Part shown: positions 53,308 to 64,000 of the stretch, piece by piece
Position numbering within the stretch: the first letter of the stretch is position 1
Layout of the letters: each line of letters begins with the position of its first letter
DNA from: Amia ocellicauda
Lineage: Eukaryota; Chordata; Actinopteri; Amiiformes; Amiidae
Assembly (NCBI RefSeq): GCF_036373705.1
Contig: NC_089851.1
Coordinates: forward strand, 620,001 to 684,000
Reading direction: 5' to 3'
DNA: 64,000 bases
The notes under the pieces: generated by a model
Told to the model about the DNA's origin: nothing
The model's input: only the letters and a program-made list of their open reading frames with translations
The model's database searches: none
Program-made: the position numbers and the translations under genes

Positions 53308-54570
53308 ATGCTGCAGGCGGGCTCTGTGCAGCTCCTGTGCCTGACGGCCAGCAGTGGAGTGCCCCTGTTCTGCCGCGGTGCGTCCCGCCAGCTGCCCTTC
53401 TCCGTGATCGGCTCCCTGAATGGCGTGCACATGTTTGGCGGGGGCCAGGGGGCCGCGCTGGCAAGCTGTGTGACGGAGCGCGGCGGCCGTGTGGCATGGC
53501 AGGTCTTCCAGGACAGTGTGACGCTCATCGCCGTGAGCGCCGAGGAGAGCAGCGACGCCTCCAGTGAGCTGCAGCTGCGCCGCCTGCTGGAAAACACTTG
53601 GAACTGCATGGTGCTGCTGCTGGGGCTGGATGAGCTGGCCACCGTGAGGAACGTGGAGCGGCTGAAGAGGGACCTGCGCTCCTGCTACCAGCTCATCGAT
53701 GCCTTCTTGGAGGGCCCGGCCGAGGGGCTTGGGGACCTGACGCATTGCGCTGACTGCCTGGCACCTACGCATCCCGACCTGCTGCAGGAGGCGCTGGACT
53801 CCTTCTCCCGTGCCGCTGACAGCGAGTTCGGCTGCCTGCTGGTTCACGGCAGCGTCGCGGCCGCCACGGAGAAGTGGTGGCGTCTGGCTCCGCAGGAGGT
53901 GGTGCTGCTGTCGGCCCTGGTGCGCACCCTGGGCGGTGCATCCTCCTGCGACCACCCCGTTTTCCTGCCCCAGGGAAGCCCCACCGTGCCCCACCGCCTA
54001 CTCTGCTTCCAGCTGCTGCCGGGGGTGCAGGTGTGCGTGCTGTGCGGCCCCAGCCCCTCGCTGCAGAGAGCGGAGGGTGAGCTGGTGGTGCGCTTCTGGG
54101 CCCCCGTGGCGGAGGCCCTGCGGGGCTGCCTTGCCCTGCGGCAGCGTGGCCTGCCCGGCTCCGTGCCACTGCGGCGCGGCATCCTGGGGCTGCTGCTGGT
54201 GAACCGCGAGTCCCGCCGTGCACTCTCCTCCGTGCACCTGTGGCCCGACGCCCCTCCGGACGCCCCCTGCCCCCTGCGCCGCTGGCAGCTGCTGCGGCTC
54301 TTCTACGTGCTGGCTGCCACACGCTACTTCCCCCCCGAGGAGGTGCAGAGCGAGCGGCGGCACGGAGAGGTCCTGGATGAAGACTTCGCCGCCGGCTTCC
54401 CCCACCAGCCCCTGCAGTGCTACCTGGCCACAGACGAGTGCAAGTGCTTCGGCCTGCAGACCCCCCAGCACCAGCTCTACTTGCTGACCTCCGCCAGCCT
54501 GCCCACCTTCGCCCTGCGGCCCCTCGCCACCCACACCCTGGCCACCCTGCTCGGCCACGCCGGAGTTTGA
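53308..54570 (+). CDS. FUZ: FUZ (fuzzy), CPLANE planar polarity effector; uninterrupted ORF
   Basis: A single open frame of 420 codons (human FUZ 418 residues) with no coding intron. It reads LLCLTASSGVPLFCRG, then QLPFSVIGSLNGVHMFGGGQ, GLDELATVRNVERLKRDLRS, SPTVPHRLLCFQLLPGVQV, and ends LRPLATHTLATLLGHAGV. Colinearity with the human protein covers the whole length, including the three longin-like modules. FUZ works with Inturned and Wdpcp in the CPLANE complex at the ciliary base, supporting ciliogenesis and Hedgehog signalling. The ATG at 53308 is chosen because it places LQAGSVQLLCL in the family N-terminal position; no other in-frame ATG lies upstream. The coding sequence is very GC-rich. 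The missing introns suggest retroposition or intron loss; no decay is seen, so it looks functional. Confidence 0.95.
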   Translation: MLQAGSVQLLCLTASSGVPLFCRGASRQLPFSVIGSLNGVHMFGGGQGAALASCVTERGGRVAWQVFQDSVTLIAVSAEESSDASSELQLRRLLENTWNCMVLLLGLDELATVRNVERLKRDLRSCYQLIDAFLEGPAEGLGDLTHCADCLAPTHPDLLQEALDSFSRAADSEFGCLLVHGSVAAATEKWWRLAPQEVVLLSALVRTLGGASSCDHPVFLPQGSPTVPHRLLCFQLLPGVQVCVLCGPSPSLQRAEGELVVRFWAPVAEALRGCLALRQRGLPGSVPLRRGILGLLLVNRESRRALSSVHLWPDAPPDAPCPLRRWQLLRLFYVLAATRYFPPEEVQSERRHGEVLDEDFAAGFPHQPLQCYLATDECKCFGLQTPQHQLYLLTSASLPTFALRPLATHTLATLLGHAGV

Positions 54571-56187
54571 TCCTGGGACACGGGAAAGAGGGTAGTGAGA
54601 TCCCGGACCCTCTAACAGGAATGTGGAGGGAAGCAGGAAGCCCGTCAGGATAACAAAAGTGTCACAGGTGATGTCATCAAACACACTGTCTTCCTGCTCT
54701 GACTGGAGCCCCTGCTTGTGAGTGTCAGAGGTGTCTTTGCTTTTGAATTGTATGTGTGTGTTCAATCCAGTGTTCAGTTTCTCTCTCCCTTCTGTATGGT
54801 AAATACATAGTTTAAACCGAACAGAACAGAAGAAAACACACTGGGCTGCTCTCTCGTATTCATTGAGCCTATAGTTCACACAGTGGTTATAATGTTGACT
54901 GTGAACAGCATGTTCTTCTCAATGCCTTATCAATATCAGGACAGCTTTGGTTGTGGTGTGAATCAACTGTGTTAATATGCCTATTTGTACTTTGATAATA
55001 GGGATTGTCTGGGCTGCTTTATGTCCATATCCTCGACCTGAGTCTGTGATTTCTAACTTGTCCACTACATGTATGTCTGTCTACTGCAAGGCATTGCGCA
55101 CTATTAAACTCTGTGGATTGGGTCAGTGACCTGTAATGGGTGTTCTTATTGAAGGAACCAAGTTTGATCAACCAGTTCCTCACAACCTGGCCACGCTGTG
55201 TGTTTATGGAAGTGGCCGAGCCTCTAAACCACCTGCATCATGCTGTTGAGTTCATTGTGGCACCTTGCCTGTCAATGGCAGAGCTCACTGATAGCAGAGG
55301 GTGTTTACACAGCGGCGAGAAGGCGAGGGTGCTTTCTTGTTTCTCATGACTTTCATACTCCAGACACTTCCAGCAAAAGCTTATTCACTCCATAGAGGCG
55401 AAACACGAGATCACCTTGCAAGATACGATGCCAAGTATTCGGATTGAAGTGTGATCTTGCGCTGCATTTTGCAACCTATGTGAAAAGGCCGGCTGCTGCA
55501 GTTTACCAGTATTCACACAAACATCTCCAAGTCTAGACCGTAACCAGTATATTAAGCTGTATCTTATCACTTCCTGATGATATATTACTCGGGACCAAAT
55601 GCCAGGGGTTGTGAGTGAAATAGCAATGAATAAAAGTGTCCAGTCCACTGCAGGGAAACCAGTGGTCATTCTGATTCATAACGACTGCACATCAGCTGGC
55701 AAAGCCTTGGTAAACGGTTCACTAAGTTCTGTACATTTTATCAGGAAGGATTGAACAAGACATTCGATGTGATAAAGAATTGGCCATTTCTTATGCAATG
55801 TAAGTTTCTCTGTTCTCTCTTGTTTTATATACAGCCATTTAGGAAATTGTATTATTATGCAGAGCAACCTGTTCTCCCTCCCCCAGTGTAGCTCTCGTGC
55901 CCGAGCGGCACATTAACGGCGTGAACAGGCCGGCGCTGAGCGGGATGACCTTTTCTGCTGGCGTGTAAAGCCATGGGTGCCTGATGCCGGCATTCTTTAA
56001 TCTGCTGGCTCTGGTGATAAGGCTCTCCACATGTCCATTGTGGATGGAAAAGCCCTGTGTTTTTATCTCGCCGCTTGATAATTGAATGAGTGTACTTTGT
56101 GTGAGCCTGTTGTTGAGCTTATCACACTGAGCTCCTGGGGAGGGCTGTGTTGACGTTGGCAGGGCTGTGTGTTTGCTCTGTGCGCAG
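54571..56187. other. FUZ 3' UTR and intergenic DNA
   Basis: An ATTAAA at 55103-55108 is the likely FUZ polyadenylation signal. Beyond it no gene or named repeat is recognised. Confidence 0.4.
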
Positions 56188-56268
56188 CTGTGCTGATTGG
56201 GGAGCTCGGGACGCTGGCCTGGCACCGGCTCTACAGCTGGGACAGCCCCCGGAGTCGGGAGGGCACAG
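56188..56268 (+). other. Possible orphan coding exon (hydrophobic segment)
   Basis: Bounded by an acceptor-like tgtgcgcag and a donor gtgggt. It reads AVLIGELGTLAWHRLYSWDS followed by PRSREGT, a membrane-like segment with a basic/polar tail. I do not recognise the protein. It could be chance; supporting exons are not visible nearby. Confidence 0.2.
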
Positions 56269-56514
56269 GTGGGTCAGTTGTCTTCAGGGGTTCTTTGTTT
56301 GTTTGTTTGTTTGTTTTGTTTCCCCTACGATTTCAAAGGCACTCTTGTCACAACTGCATTCCTACAAGTTAGAAAAACAAACTGAGGAGAAGCCAGTGGC
56401 CTGCAGCCCCCCAGAGCAGATAAAGTCTTGTGGGTCGACTGTAAGGAACTGTGATGAGAAGGAGAGCGGGTTGCTGGTATGGTTGCTCATAGAGCCCTTG
56501 AGTCACATGCTGAC

Positions 56515-56546
56515 ACACACACACAGACACTGAATACACTGGGAAC

Positions 56547-56577
<31 letters not shown>

Positions 56578-57704
56578 TGAATACACTGGGAACCACACAC
56601 ACACACACACACACACTGTGAATACACTGGGAACCACACACACACACACACACACACACACTGAATACACTGGGAACCACACACACACACATACACTGTT
56701 AATACACTGGGAACCACACACACTGAATACACTGGGAACCACACACACACTGAATACACTGGGAACCACACACACACACACACACACACTGAATACACTG
56801 GGAACCACACACACACACATACACTGTTAATACACTGGGAACCACACACACACACTGAATACACTGGGAACCACACACACACTGAATACACTGGGAACCA
56901 CACACACACACACACACACACTGAATACACTGGGAACCACACACACACACATACACTGTTAATACACTGGGAACCACACACACACACTGAATACACTGGG
57001 AACCACACACACACTGAATACACTGGGAACCACACACACACACACTGAATACACTGGGAACCACACACACACTGAATACACTGGGAACCACACACACACA
57101 CACACACACACACTGAATACACTGGGAACCACACACACACACACACACACTGAATACACTGGGAACCACACACACACACACACTGAATACACTGGGAACC
57201 ACACACACACACACTGAATACACTGGGAACCACACACACACTGAATACACTGGGAACCACACACACACACACACACACACTGAATACACTGGGAACCACA
57301 CACACACACACACTGAATACACTGGGAACCACACACACACACACACTGAATACACTGGGAACCACACACACACACACACTGAATACACTGGGAACCACAC
57401 ACACACACACACACACACACTGAATACACTGGGAACCACACACACACACACACACACACACTGAATACACTGGGAACCACACACACTCTCACACACACAC
57501 TGAATACACTGGGAACCACACACACACACACACTGTGAATACACTGGGAACCACACACACACACACACTGAATACACTGGGAACCACACACACACACACA
57601 CACTGAATACACTGGGAACCACACACACACACACACACACACACACTGAATACACTGGGAACCACACACACACACACACACACACACTGTGAATACACTG
57701 GGAA

Positions 57705-57740
<36 letters not shown>
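56515..57740. repeat. Minisatellite with embedded (CA)n, about 26-55 base unit
   Basis: About 35 copies of ctgaatacactgggaaccac separated by CA runs of variable length. Internal duplication is visible (56700-56860 and 56820-56980 are near copies). The cysteine/valine-rich minus-strand frames are artefacts. Confidence 0.95.
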
Positions 57741-57744
<4 letters not shown>

Positions 57745-59164
57745 TTGAACACACAATGCATACCTAACCTCTTCATTTGTGAAGTACTGTGGGATGAGTA
57801 CAGGAGCTCCCTGAAGAAAGATCATTGTAGTGTCTGATTGAGACGCTACTCAAGTCAAGAGATTTCTGAGCTTTTGGCCGAGTCATGAAAACACATCTCA
57901 TTGGAGTTACCATCTGGCCGTTGAGTCTCTTAAGATATGACTTTGTTGGGTTCACGGTTCACCTCTGAATACACAGGCAGACTTGAGAGCCTTCCCAGAC
58001 GAGTGCAGCACGGGCTTCTACTGGCAGCACGAGTGCGGCCCAGGTGTCTAAACATATATACACACTTGGATGCAGCACCCAACACACTGAATACACATGA
58101 CACACAATCAGAAACTCTCTGCTCACGCAAACCATTCCACACACTCACACAGAAGCCACATAGCAGACCCTGGAAATCGCACCAGCACTGAGCACGTCCG
58201 ACAACAACAAACAACAGCAAGCATGCAGAGGCCGATCATGGTGATCGTACTGACTGACTAACCCACTGACTGACACACTGACAGGTGCACTGACTTATTG
58301 AGGACCTGACCCACACACTGAATGGCTTCTTATTCAGTCCCTGCCTCTCCATACGTCTGTCACACGAGAGGACTCCTTGAATAGACCTGAACTGGACTGG
58401 AGAGAGGGAAGGAGAGAGGGAGGGAGGGGAAAGTGTTGGATCATCGCCCTTTCTCCGGTCAGATGGAGTTGCGTCATCAGTGGGAAAGAGAGAGAGAGAG
58501 AGGGAGGGAGGGAGGAGCAGCTGTGAAAGACTGACTTTGCAGAGAAAGAGTTCAGCCTTTCCTCTCTCCTGGGGGAGTTGGTTCTAAGGCTTCGCTCTGC
58601 CGGCCCTGGCAGTCCGTCTGTTTCTGTGGCTTAAACAGGCGGCTTGTGGCTCCATCTTCTCTGCCTTCAGCTTCTGAGTGTCTCTGTTCGAGAGTCAGGC
58701 TCCTGTGTCTCCTTTGACCTCTAACTCCTCAGGTGAGCCTCTGGACTGCCCTGTTTCCCATGTGTCCGTCTGTGTGTCTTTCAGTCTGACTGTCTGTGTG
58801 TCTATGTGTCCATCTGTCCATCTGTCCATCTAATTGTCTCCCCCCCAGCTGCAGCAGACAGTGCTCCCCTGTCCTGGGCTGTGGGAGACAGTGGGCCTGA
58901 TTCTCAACACTGACTCCCATGGGTGACACAGAGTGTTGAGGATGGAGAAGTGTGTTGGGGGCGGGGGTGTTTACAGGACAGAAATGGTCATGTGATTCTC
59001 AGGCAGCTGTTGCTTTTTGAGAGCAGAAGCCCATGCTCCGCTGGCCCTGGCAGCCCCCCCGCCCCAGGTCGAAGTCCCGTTGAGGCTGGGCAGATGATGG
59101 GGCACTCCTGCACTGTCTTGAGTGCAGGCTTTCTTACAGTAAGGGCTGTGCTGGCAGGACGCTT
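57741..59164. other. No gene recognised
   Basis: Intergenic DNA. A GA-rich patch at 58390-58520 and a good donor-like cctcag/gtgagc at 58732 could mark a 5' UTR exon of a gene to the right, but nothing confirms it. Confidence 0.3.
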
Positions 59165-59625
59165 CGGCAGTTCTAATCAGAATGGATTACGCGCACACGG
59201 GAAACACAACAGAACACAGCAACAGAAAGTATTAAATGCATATAATGTTGGTTTTCAAACTTCTCAAGGAAGTACAAAGCTTATATTCCCCTTCTGACAT
59301 TCCCTCTGGGGGCATGACATTTTACACACAGTGTCTGATTGGTCATCCTAATAACTACAGCAGTGATTTTGTTGGCAATCTAAACGAACCCTTCCCATCT
59401 CATCAATATTACTACCATTATCAGTCAGGAATAATAATCAGTATCCTCTAAATTGCCAGCTACATTGGAAGGTCATTTGCCAATAGCAGAGATAGGTTAG
59501 AAACAAATAAACTTTAATAAGAAGCAATTAAGGATTGTGAGTTGCTGATAAAGTATAAGGGAGTAACTGAGAACATGTTCCCTTTGAAAGAATGCAGGCC
59601 ATTAATAGCTACTGTTAGAGAACTC
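59165..59625 (+). repeat. Interspersed repeat, copy 2 of a rearranged pair
   Basis: 59165-59360 matches 31733-31930 directly. 59500-59625 matches 32036-32165 in inverted orientation. See the paired entry. No coding sequence. Confidence 0.65.
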
Positions 59626-60567
59626 CAGGGGCCGGTTGCACAAAAGGTTTTAAATGCTTTTAAGACCATTTTTTAGGTCTTAGACATATTTAAGTCCAAA
59701 ATAAATAGGCCTGTTGCACAAAACAAAATAAAATCAGTTTGGTCTTACATTTAAGTAATTTATTAAGCCTACCCTACACCAGGCTTAAATGGGGAAAGGT
59801 ATATCTTACAGTAGAAACTGACATGAAACCGACATGGCAGCACATATTCCAGGTAATTTGTAAATTGTTCATGAAAGAGCATTTCATCGAGAGAGGATGT
59901 TTAAGGACAGGCAAAACCCTTCTTACATAAATAAATCAGAAATAACACAGGAGAATGCAAAAGCTCTAAAAAATTTTGCAGTACTTAATTACATACAAAG
60001 TAATGGAAGTTTGACTAATGAAATGTTTAATTAATAAAAACTTTCATTTAGGTGAACTATTACAATACAATTAAAATCTAGTATCAATTATAATGAATGA
60101 CAACTGTAATAACAACCAACAACTCTTAATAATTACAATAATAATTTTCTCCTTCCCCTTTAAACTCAAATTGCCATGTTCCAACACTTCAACATAAAGG
60201 TCCTCTTTGAACCTAGTTTTTCTTTGTTTAGTTTGAATGCGGCCGACATCTTCAGAATCTGCAATTAAATCAATTTCCTGTTATGTAGTCGGTAAAACAG
60301 CTGTAAAATAAGCAGTTAATATTTGTACCATACAAATAGGACTACATTAAAATTAGTATTTGTATTAAACACCACTCCAAGACAATATGCATATTGTGAT
60401 GCATTTATATTTTTAATATAAAAAGTGTTAAGTATAAAAACTATCATAGCATAGTGAGGTTTGTCATTCACGGTGACGTGGGTTAATACAAGCAAAAGCT
60501 GGAAGTATTTATTAAACGAAGTTGTCAGCCAGTTGTATGTACACCTGCATTTTATTTTTAAAGTATT

Positions 60568-60822
60568 TTAATACTGCGATAAAAACAACTCGCTGAGCAA
60601 ACTGTCGCTTTTAAAGACACCCTGCTGCAGCTTCACGGAATCGTCAGGATGCCATGGCGTGGTTTCCCTGCTCGTTTCTGTAAAAACTAAATATACACTT
60701 TCTATTATTGAGTGTACTGTATTAAAACTTAGTTGCTCAGCTGTCACAAGTTTTTCGTCTTCGGTGAAATTGATCTTTTTTTTTACTTTACAAGCAGCCA
60801 TTTGTTTGTTTACGTTCTTCAC
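60568..60822 (-). pseudogene. Fragment of Harbinger-type Myb-like protein
   Basis: A minus-strand frame of 84 codons with MAACKVKKKINFTEDEKLV near its start, resembling the opening of the Myb/SANT-like DNA-binding protein of Harbinger elements. The remainder is short and unrecognised, so this is a truncated or degraded copy. Confidence 0.35.
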
Positions 60823-61133
60823 ACATAATAAGACCAGGGGCCGGTTGCATAAAACTATATTAGCCTGGTCTTAATTTGACAGCAGCCACGGCTCGTCTGT
60901 ATGGGCACCAAAATATCCAGCCACTTGAAAACATAGAACTCTATATAAACTTAATAAATCCCAGCGCACTGTATTCACTAATGCAACGCAATTCATTCTC
61001 CCACAGATACATAATCCCACAGCCACTGGAAACGGGGTTTATGACTGAGCCTGGAAAGTCAGGCTCCCCTCCCACCCCCCCACTCAGGCTGACTTGAAAT
61101 TGAATTGAAAGCGCTGGTCACTGCTGCTGACAG

Positions 61134-62345
61134 GTGCAGCCTCCCGCACACCCCTCTGCCCCGCACACCCCCCTGCCCCGCACACCCCCTGCCCCGCACA
61201 CCCCCTGTCCCGCACACCCCCCTGTCCCGCTGCCCTGCACACACCCCTGTCCCGCACATCCCCCTGTCCTGCTGCCCCGCACACCCCCCTGTCCCGCACA
61301 CCCCTCTGTCCCGCACACACCCATGCCCCGCACACCCCTGTGTCCCGCTGCCCCGCACACACCCCTGTCCCGCACACCGCCCTGTCCCGCTGCCCCGCAC
61401 ACCCCCCTGTCCTGCACACCCCTCTGTCCCGCACACACCCATGCCCCGCACACCCCTCTGTCCCGCTGCCCCGCACACACCCCTGTCCCGCTGCCCCGCA
61501 CACACCCCTGTCCCGCACACCGCCCTGTCCCACTGCCCTGCACACACCCCTGCCCCGCACACCCCTCTGTCAAGCACACACCCCTGCCCCGCACACCCCT
61601 CTGTCCCGCTGCCCCGCACACCCCTTTGTCCCGCACACCCCTCTGCCCCGCACACCCCCTGCCCCGCACACCCCCTGTCCCGCACACCCCCCTGTCCCGC
61701 TGCCCTGCACACACCCCTGTCCCGCACATCCCCCTGTCCCGCTGCCCCGCACACCCCCCTGTCCCGCACACCCCTCTGTCCCGCACACACCTATGCCCCG
61801 CACACCCCTGTGTCCCGCTGCTCCGCACACACCCCTGTCCCGCACACCGCCCTGTCCCGCTGCCCCGCACACCCCCCTGTCCCGCACACCCCTCTGTCCC
61901 GCACACACCCATGACCCGCACACCCCTCTGTCCCGCTGCCCCGCACACACCCCTGTCCCGCTGCCCCGCACACACCCCTGTCCCGCACACCGCCCTGTCC
62001 CGCTGCCCTGCACACACCCCTGCCCCGCACACCCCTCTGTCAAGCACACACCCCTGCCCCGCACACCCATCTGTCCCGCTGCCCCGCACACCCCTTTGTC
62101 CCGCACACACCCCTGCCCCGCACACCCCTCTGTCCCGCACACACCCATGCCCCGCACACCCCTCTTTCCCCCTGCCCCGCACACCCCTCTGTCCCTCATA
62201 CACCCCTGCCCCGCACACCCCTCTGTCCCGCTGCCCCGCACACACCCCTGTCCCGCACACCGCCCTGTCCCGCTGCCCCGCACACACCCCTGCCCCGCAC
62301 ACCCCTCTGTCCCGCACACACCCATGCCCCGCACACTCCTCTGAT
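61134..62345. repeat. GC-rich minisatellite with about 470-base higher-order period
   Basis: Units of about 16-17 and 33-34 bases around cccctgtcccgcacac and gctgccccgcacacac. The block around tgtcaagcacacacccctgc recurs at about 61569 and 62039, and long stretches repeat with the same 470-base offset. It is open in several frames on both strands, but only because stop words are absent. Confidence 0.95.
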
Positions 62346-62651
62346 AACCCTTTTCTTCATTTTACCCCACGGCGTTGAATGCGTTAATGAGTTTCTGAAA
62401 ATGGCGACCAAATTATTCATTTATCTGCATTACATTTCAATAACTAGCCTAGATTTTCAGTTTATTGGGATCATCGCTGTTAGAGAAACGTCGGCCACTT
62501 TTTTATTCTTCAGGTGTCTTACAATTCCCAGAATGCAGTGCGCGATCACTGAGTAAGACCAGTCTAAGGAAAGACAGCTTTATGTCTGTCGTTAGTAGGA
62601 CTTATAATTATATTAAGACAAAGACTTAGTCTATGTTTATGCAACAGGCCC

Positions 62652-63425
62652 CAGACTTTGTTGCTGAGCCAGGGCTGATGCAGCCCTGCAGGGTCTGTCG
62701 TGCCACGGTCTTATCACCAGGTCTTGCCCCACAAAGCACAGAGCCACAAAAGGATTTCTATTTTTCCTCCACAGGGCAAATGGCACAAGGCCCTGTCGCA
62801 GTCTCGGGGGGGTGCCATGTCTGAGACAGTGGTCTGAACCCCGGTGTAGGGGGGTCTGACTGCTCACACGCTACACATTTGCTTTTCACCTGTATTGTGC
62901 CCGGGTTTAAGGCTGTGGCTCCATAAGCAGCTCGGCTCTGAGGTCACCCTCGAGGCTGAACCCCCCACTACTCCCAGGTTACTCCTGCTGTGTAACCGGC
63001 CTGTGCAAGCACTCCGCATGCAGAGTGTTGCGTTGAGCTGGCTTGTGCGTGTGAATCTGGTTCCACTCTGTCAGCTTTGAGGACAGTGTAAAGCAAGTGA
63101 ATGATAGTGATGGCGATAAGAGGAACGAGAAGAAGGTCCACAGCCAGGCCGGCAGGGCGGAGCTCCTTCAAGCGTGTCTTTTATAGCTCAAGGAGACAGC
63201 GAGGCAGCGAGAGCCGGGGGCACGGGGTGTTATGTCATCTGAGATGCAACCCCCCGCCCCCTGCCGCCTTTGAGCCTCTAGAAGCTTGTAAAAGTGAGCA
63301 GCTGCCATTCCTGCCACTCCTGCCAAGTGCCAGAGCACAGAACAGGACGCACCGGCCCGGGACGGAAACGGGGGCGAGCCTGCGGGCAAACAAACGCACT
63401 AGCAGAGGCTCCTGTGAGGAGGGGA
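62652..63425. other. No gene recognised
   Basis: Non-repetitive GC-moderate DNA between the Harbinger-like end and the terminal minisatellite. Confidence 0.35.
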
Positions 63426-63428
63426 TGG

Positions 63429-64000
63429 CTAAGCACTGCCCACTGCCCACTGCCCCTGCCAACAGCCCACTGCAAACAGCCAACAGCCCCCTGCCAACAG
63501 CCCCCTGCCCACTGCCCACTGCCTCCTGCCAACAGCCCACTGCCCCCTGCCAACAGCCCACTGCCCCCCTGCCCACTGCCAACAGCCCCCTGCCCACTGC
63601 TCACTGCCCCCTGCCAACAGCCCACTGCCCCCTGCCAACAGCCCACTGCCCCCTGCCAACAGCCCACTGCCCCCTGACCCCTGCCAACAGCCCACTGCCA
63701 ACAGCCCCCTGCCAACAGCCCACTGCCAACAGCCCCCTGCCAGCAGCCAACAGCCCACTGCCCCCCTTCCAACAGCTCACTGCCAACAGCCCCTTGCCAA
63801 CAGCCCACTGCCCCCCTGCCAACAGCCCCCTGCCAACAGCCCACTGCCAACAGCCCACTGCCAACAGGCCACTGGCAGCCCCCTGCCAACAGCCCACTGC
63901 CAACAGGCCACTGGCAGCCCCCTGCCAACAGCCCACTGCCCACTGCCCCCTGCCAACAGCCCACTGCCCCTTGCCCACTGCCCCCCTGCCAACAGCTCAC
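63429..64000. repeat. Minisatellite running off the window end
   Basis: Combinations of cccactgc, caacag and cccctgc words, most often ccaacagcccactgccccct. Units range from about 14 to 28 bases. The array is still continuing at base 64000. Long minus-strand frames rich in GCWQGAVG are artefacts. Confidence 0.95.

Larger units (their letters stand above)
59631..62651. mobile_element. PIF/Harbinger-like non-autonomous element(s), nested
   Basis: The end sequence aggggccggttgcacaaaag at 59631 and a second copy ggggccggttgcataaaact at 60838 both face rightwards. One inverted end, tatgcaacaggcccc, closes at 62651. The best pair is 60838-62651. The region before 60838 looks like a second, partly overlapping element. 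A Myb-like remnant supports a Harbinger origin. A clear target duplication could not be set. Confidence 0.55.

Noticed and set aside
53765-54879. Long antisense frames over FUZ
   Set aside because: Shadow frames of a very GC-rich coding sequence; no recognised content.
56487-57825. Cysteine/valine-rich minus-strand frames
   Set aside because: Translation of CA repeats and the ctgaatacactgggaacc unit; no gene structure.
61059-62378. Collagen-like or proline-rich frames (C-A-G-Q-R, P-H-T-P-L)
   Set aside because: Products of the GC-rich minisatellite on both strands.
63278-64000. Frames rich in GCWQGAVG
   Set aside because: Minisatellite artefact at the window edge.

Overview
This is eukaryotic nuclear DNA from a vertebrate, most likely a ray-finned fish. 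Four spliced or intact vertebrate genes can be reconstructed: SHARPIN, FOXH1, PPP1R16A and FUZ. The interspersed repeats are also fish-like: Tc1/mariner, hAT, PIF/Harbinger-like, L2, CR1 and TX1-like LINEs. The sequence alone does not separate a holostean or chondrostean from a teleost. In human, SHARPIN, FOXH1 and PPP1R16A all lie in 8q24.3, so this is a conserved block. FUZ is elsewhere in human.

Layout. A single RBCK1/HOIL-1-type RING exon (15-175, minus) lies at the left edge. Next come a 5.2 kb pentamer-built satellite (300-5471), a dead Tc1 element (5691-6870), and the nine-exon SHARPIN gene on the minus strand (12989 back to 7614) with a CpG-rich promoter at about 12.7-13.2 kb. From 13.2 to 22.8 kb there is only mobile DNA: L2 copies alternating with GAT-rich foldback elements, then a near full-length but broken CR1 LINE with an inverted duplicate of part of itself. 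FOXH1 (three exons, minus) fills 28213-24786. The region 28.2-38.5 kb has no recognisable gene and holds a MITE, a TX1-like LINE split by an L2, a deleted Tc1 element and a CR1 fragment. PPP1R16A (plus) has a probable promoter and first exon near 38.6 kb and ten coding exons from 43768 to 48806. FUZ (plus) is an uninterrupted reading frame at 53308-54570. The right end (56.5-64 kb) is minisatellites and Harbinger-like DNA.

Function. The genes do not form an operon-like pathway. SHARPIN and the HOIL-1-type exon both belong to the LUBAC linear-ubiquitin system. FOXH1 is the Smad2/3 partner in Nodal signalling. PPP1R16A is a prenylated PP1 regulatory subunit. FUZ is a CPLANE planar-polarity and ciliogenesis effector.

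Most notable observation: the isolated RBR exon is on the same strand as SHARPIN, downstream of it, has a phase-matched acceptor, and has no UBL or NZF exons of its own in the 7 kb before it. It reads as the natural continuation of SHARPIN's NZF exon. The locus may therefore encode a SHARPIN-HOIL-1 composite protein (PH-like, LTM, UBL, NZF, RBR), with the 7.6 kb exon as an alternative terminal exon. This is an inference that needs transcripts and the sequence left of base 1.

Very long reading frames elsewhere (up to about 1380 codons) are artefacts of stop-poor tandem repeats.
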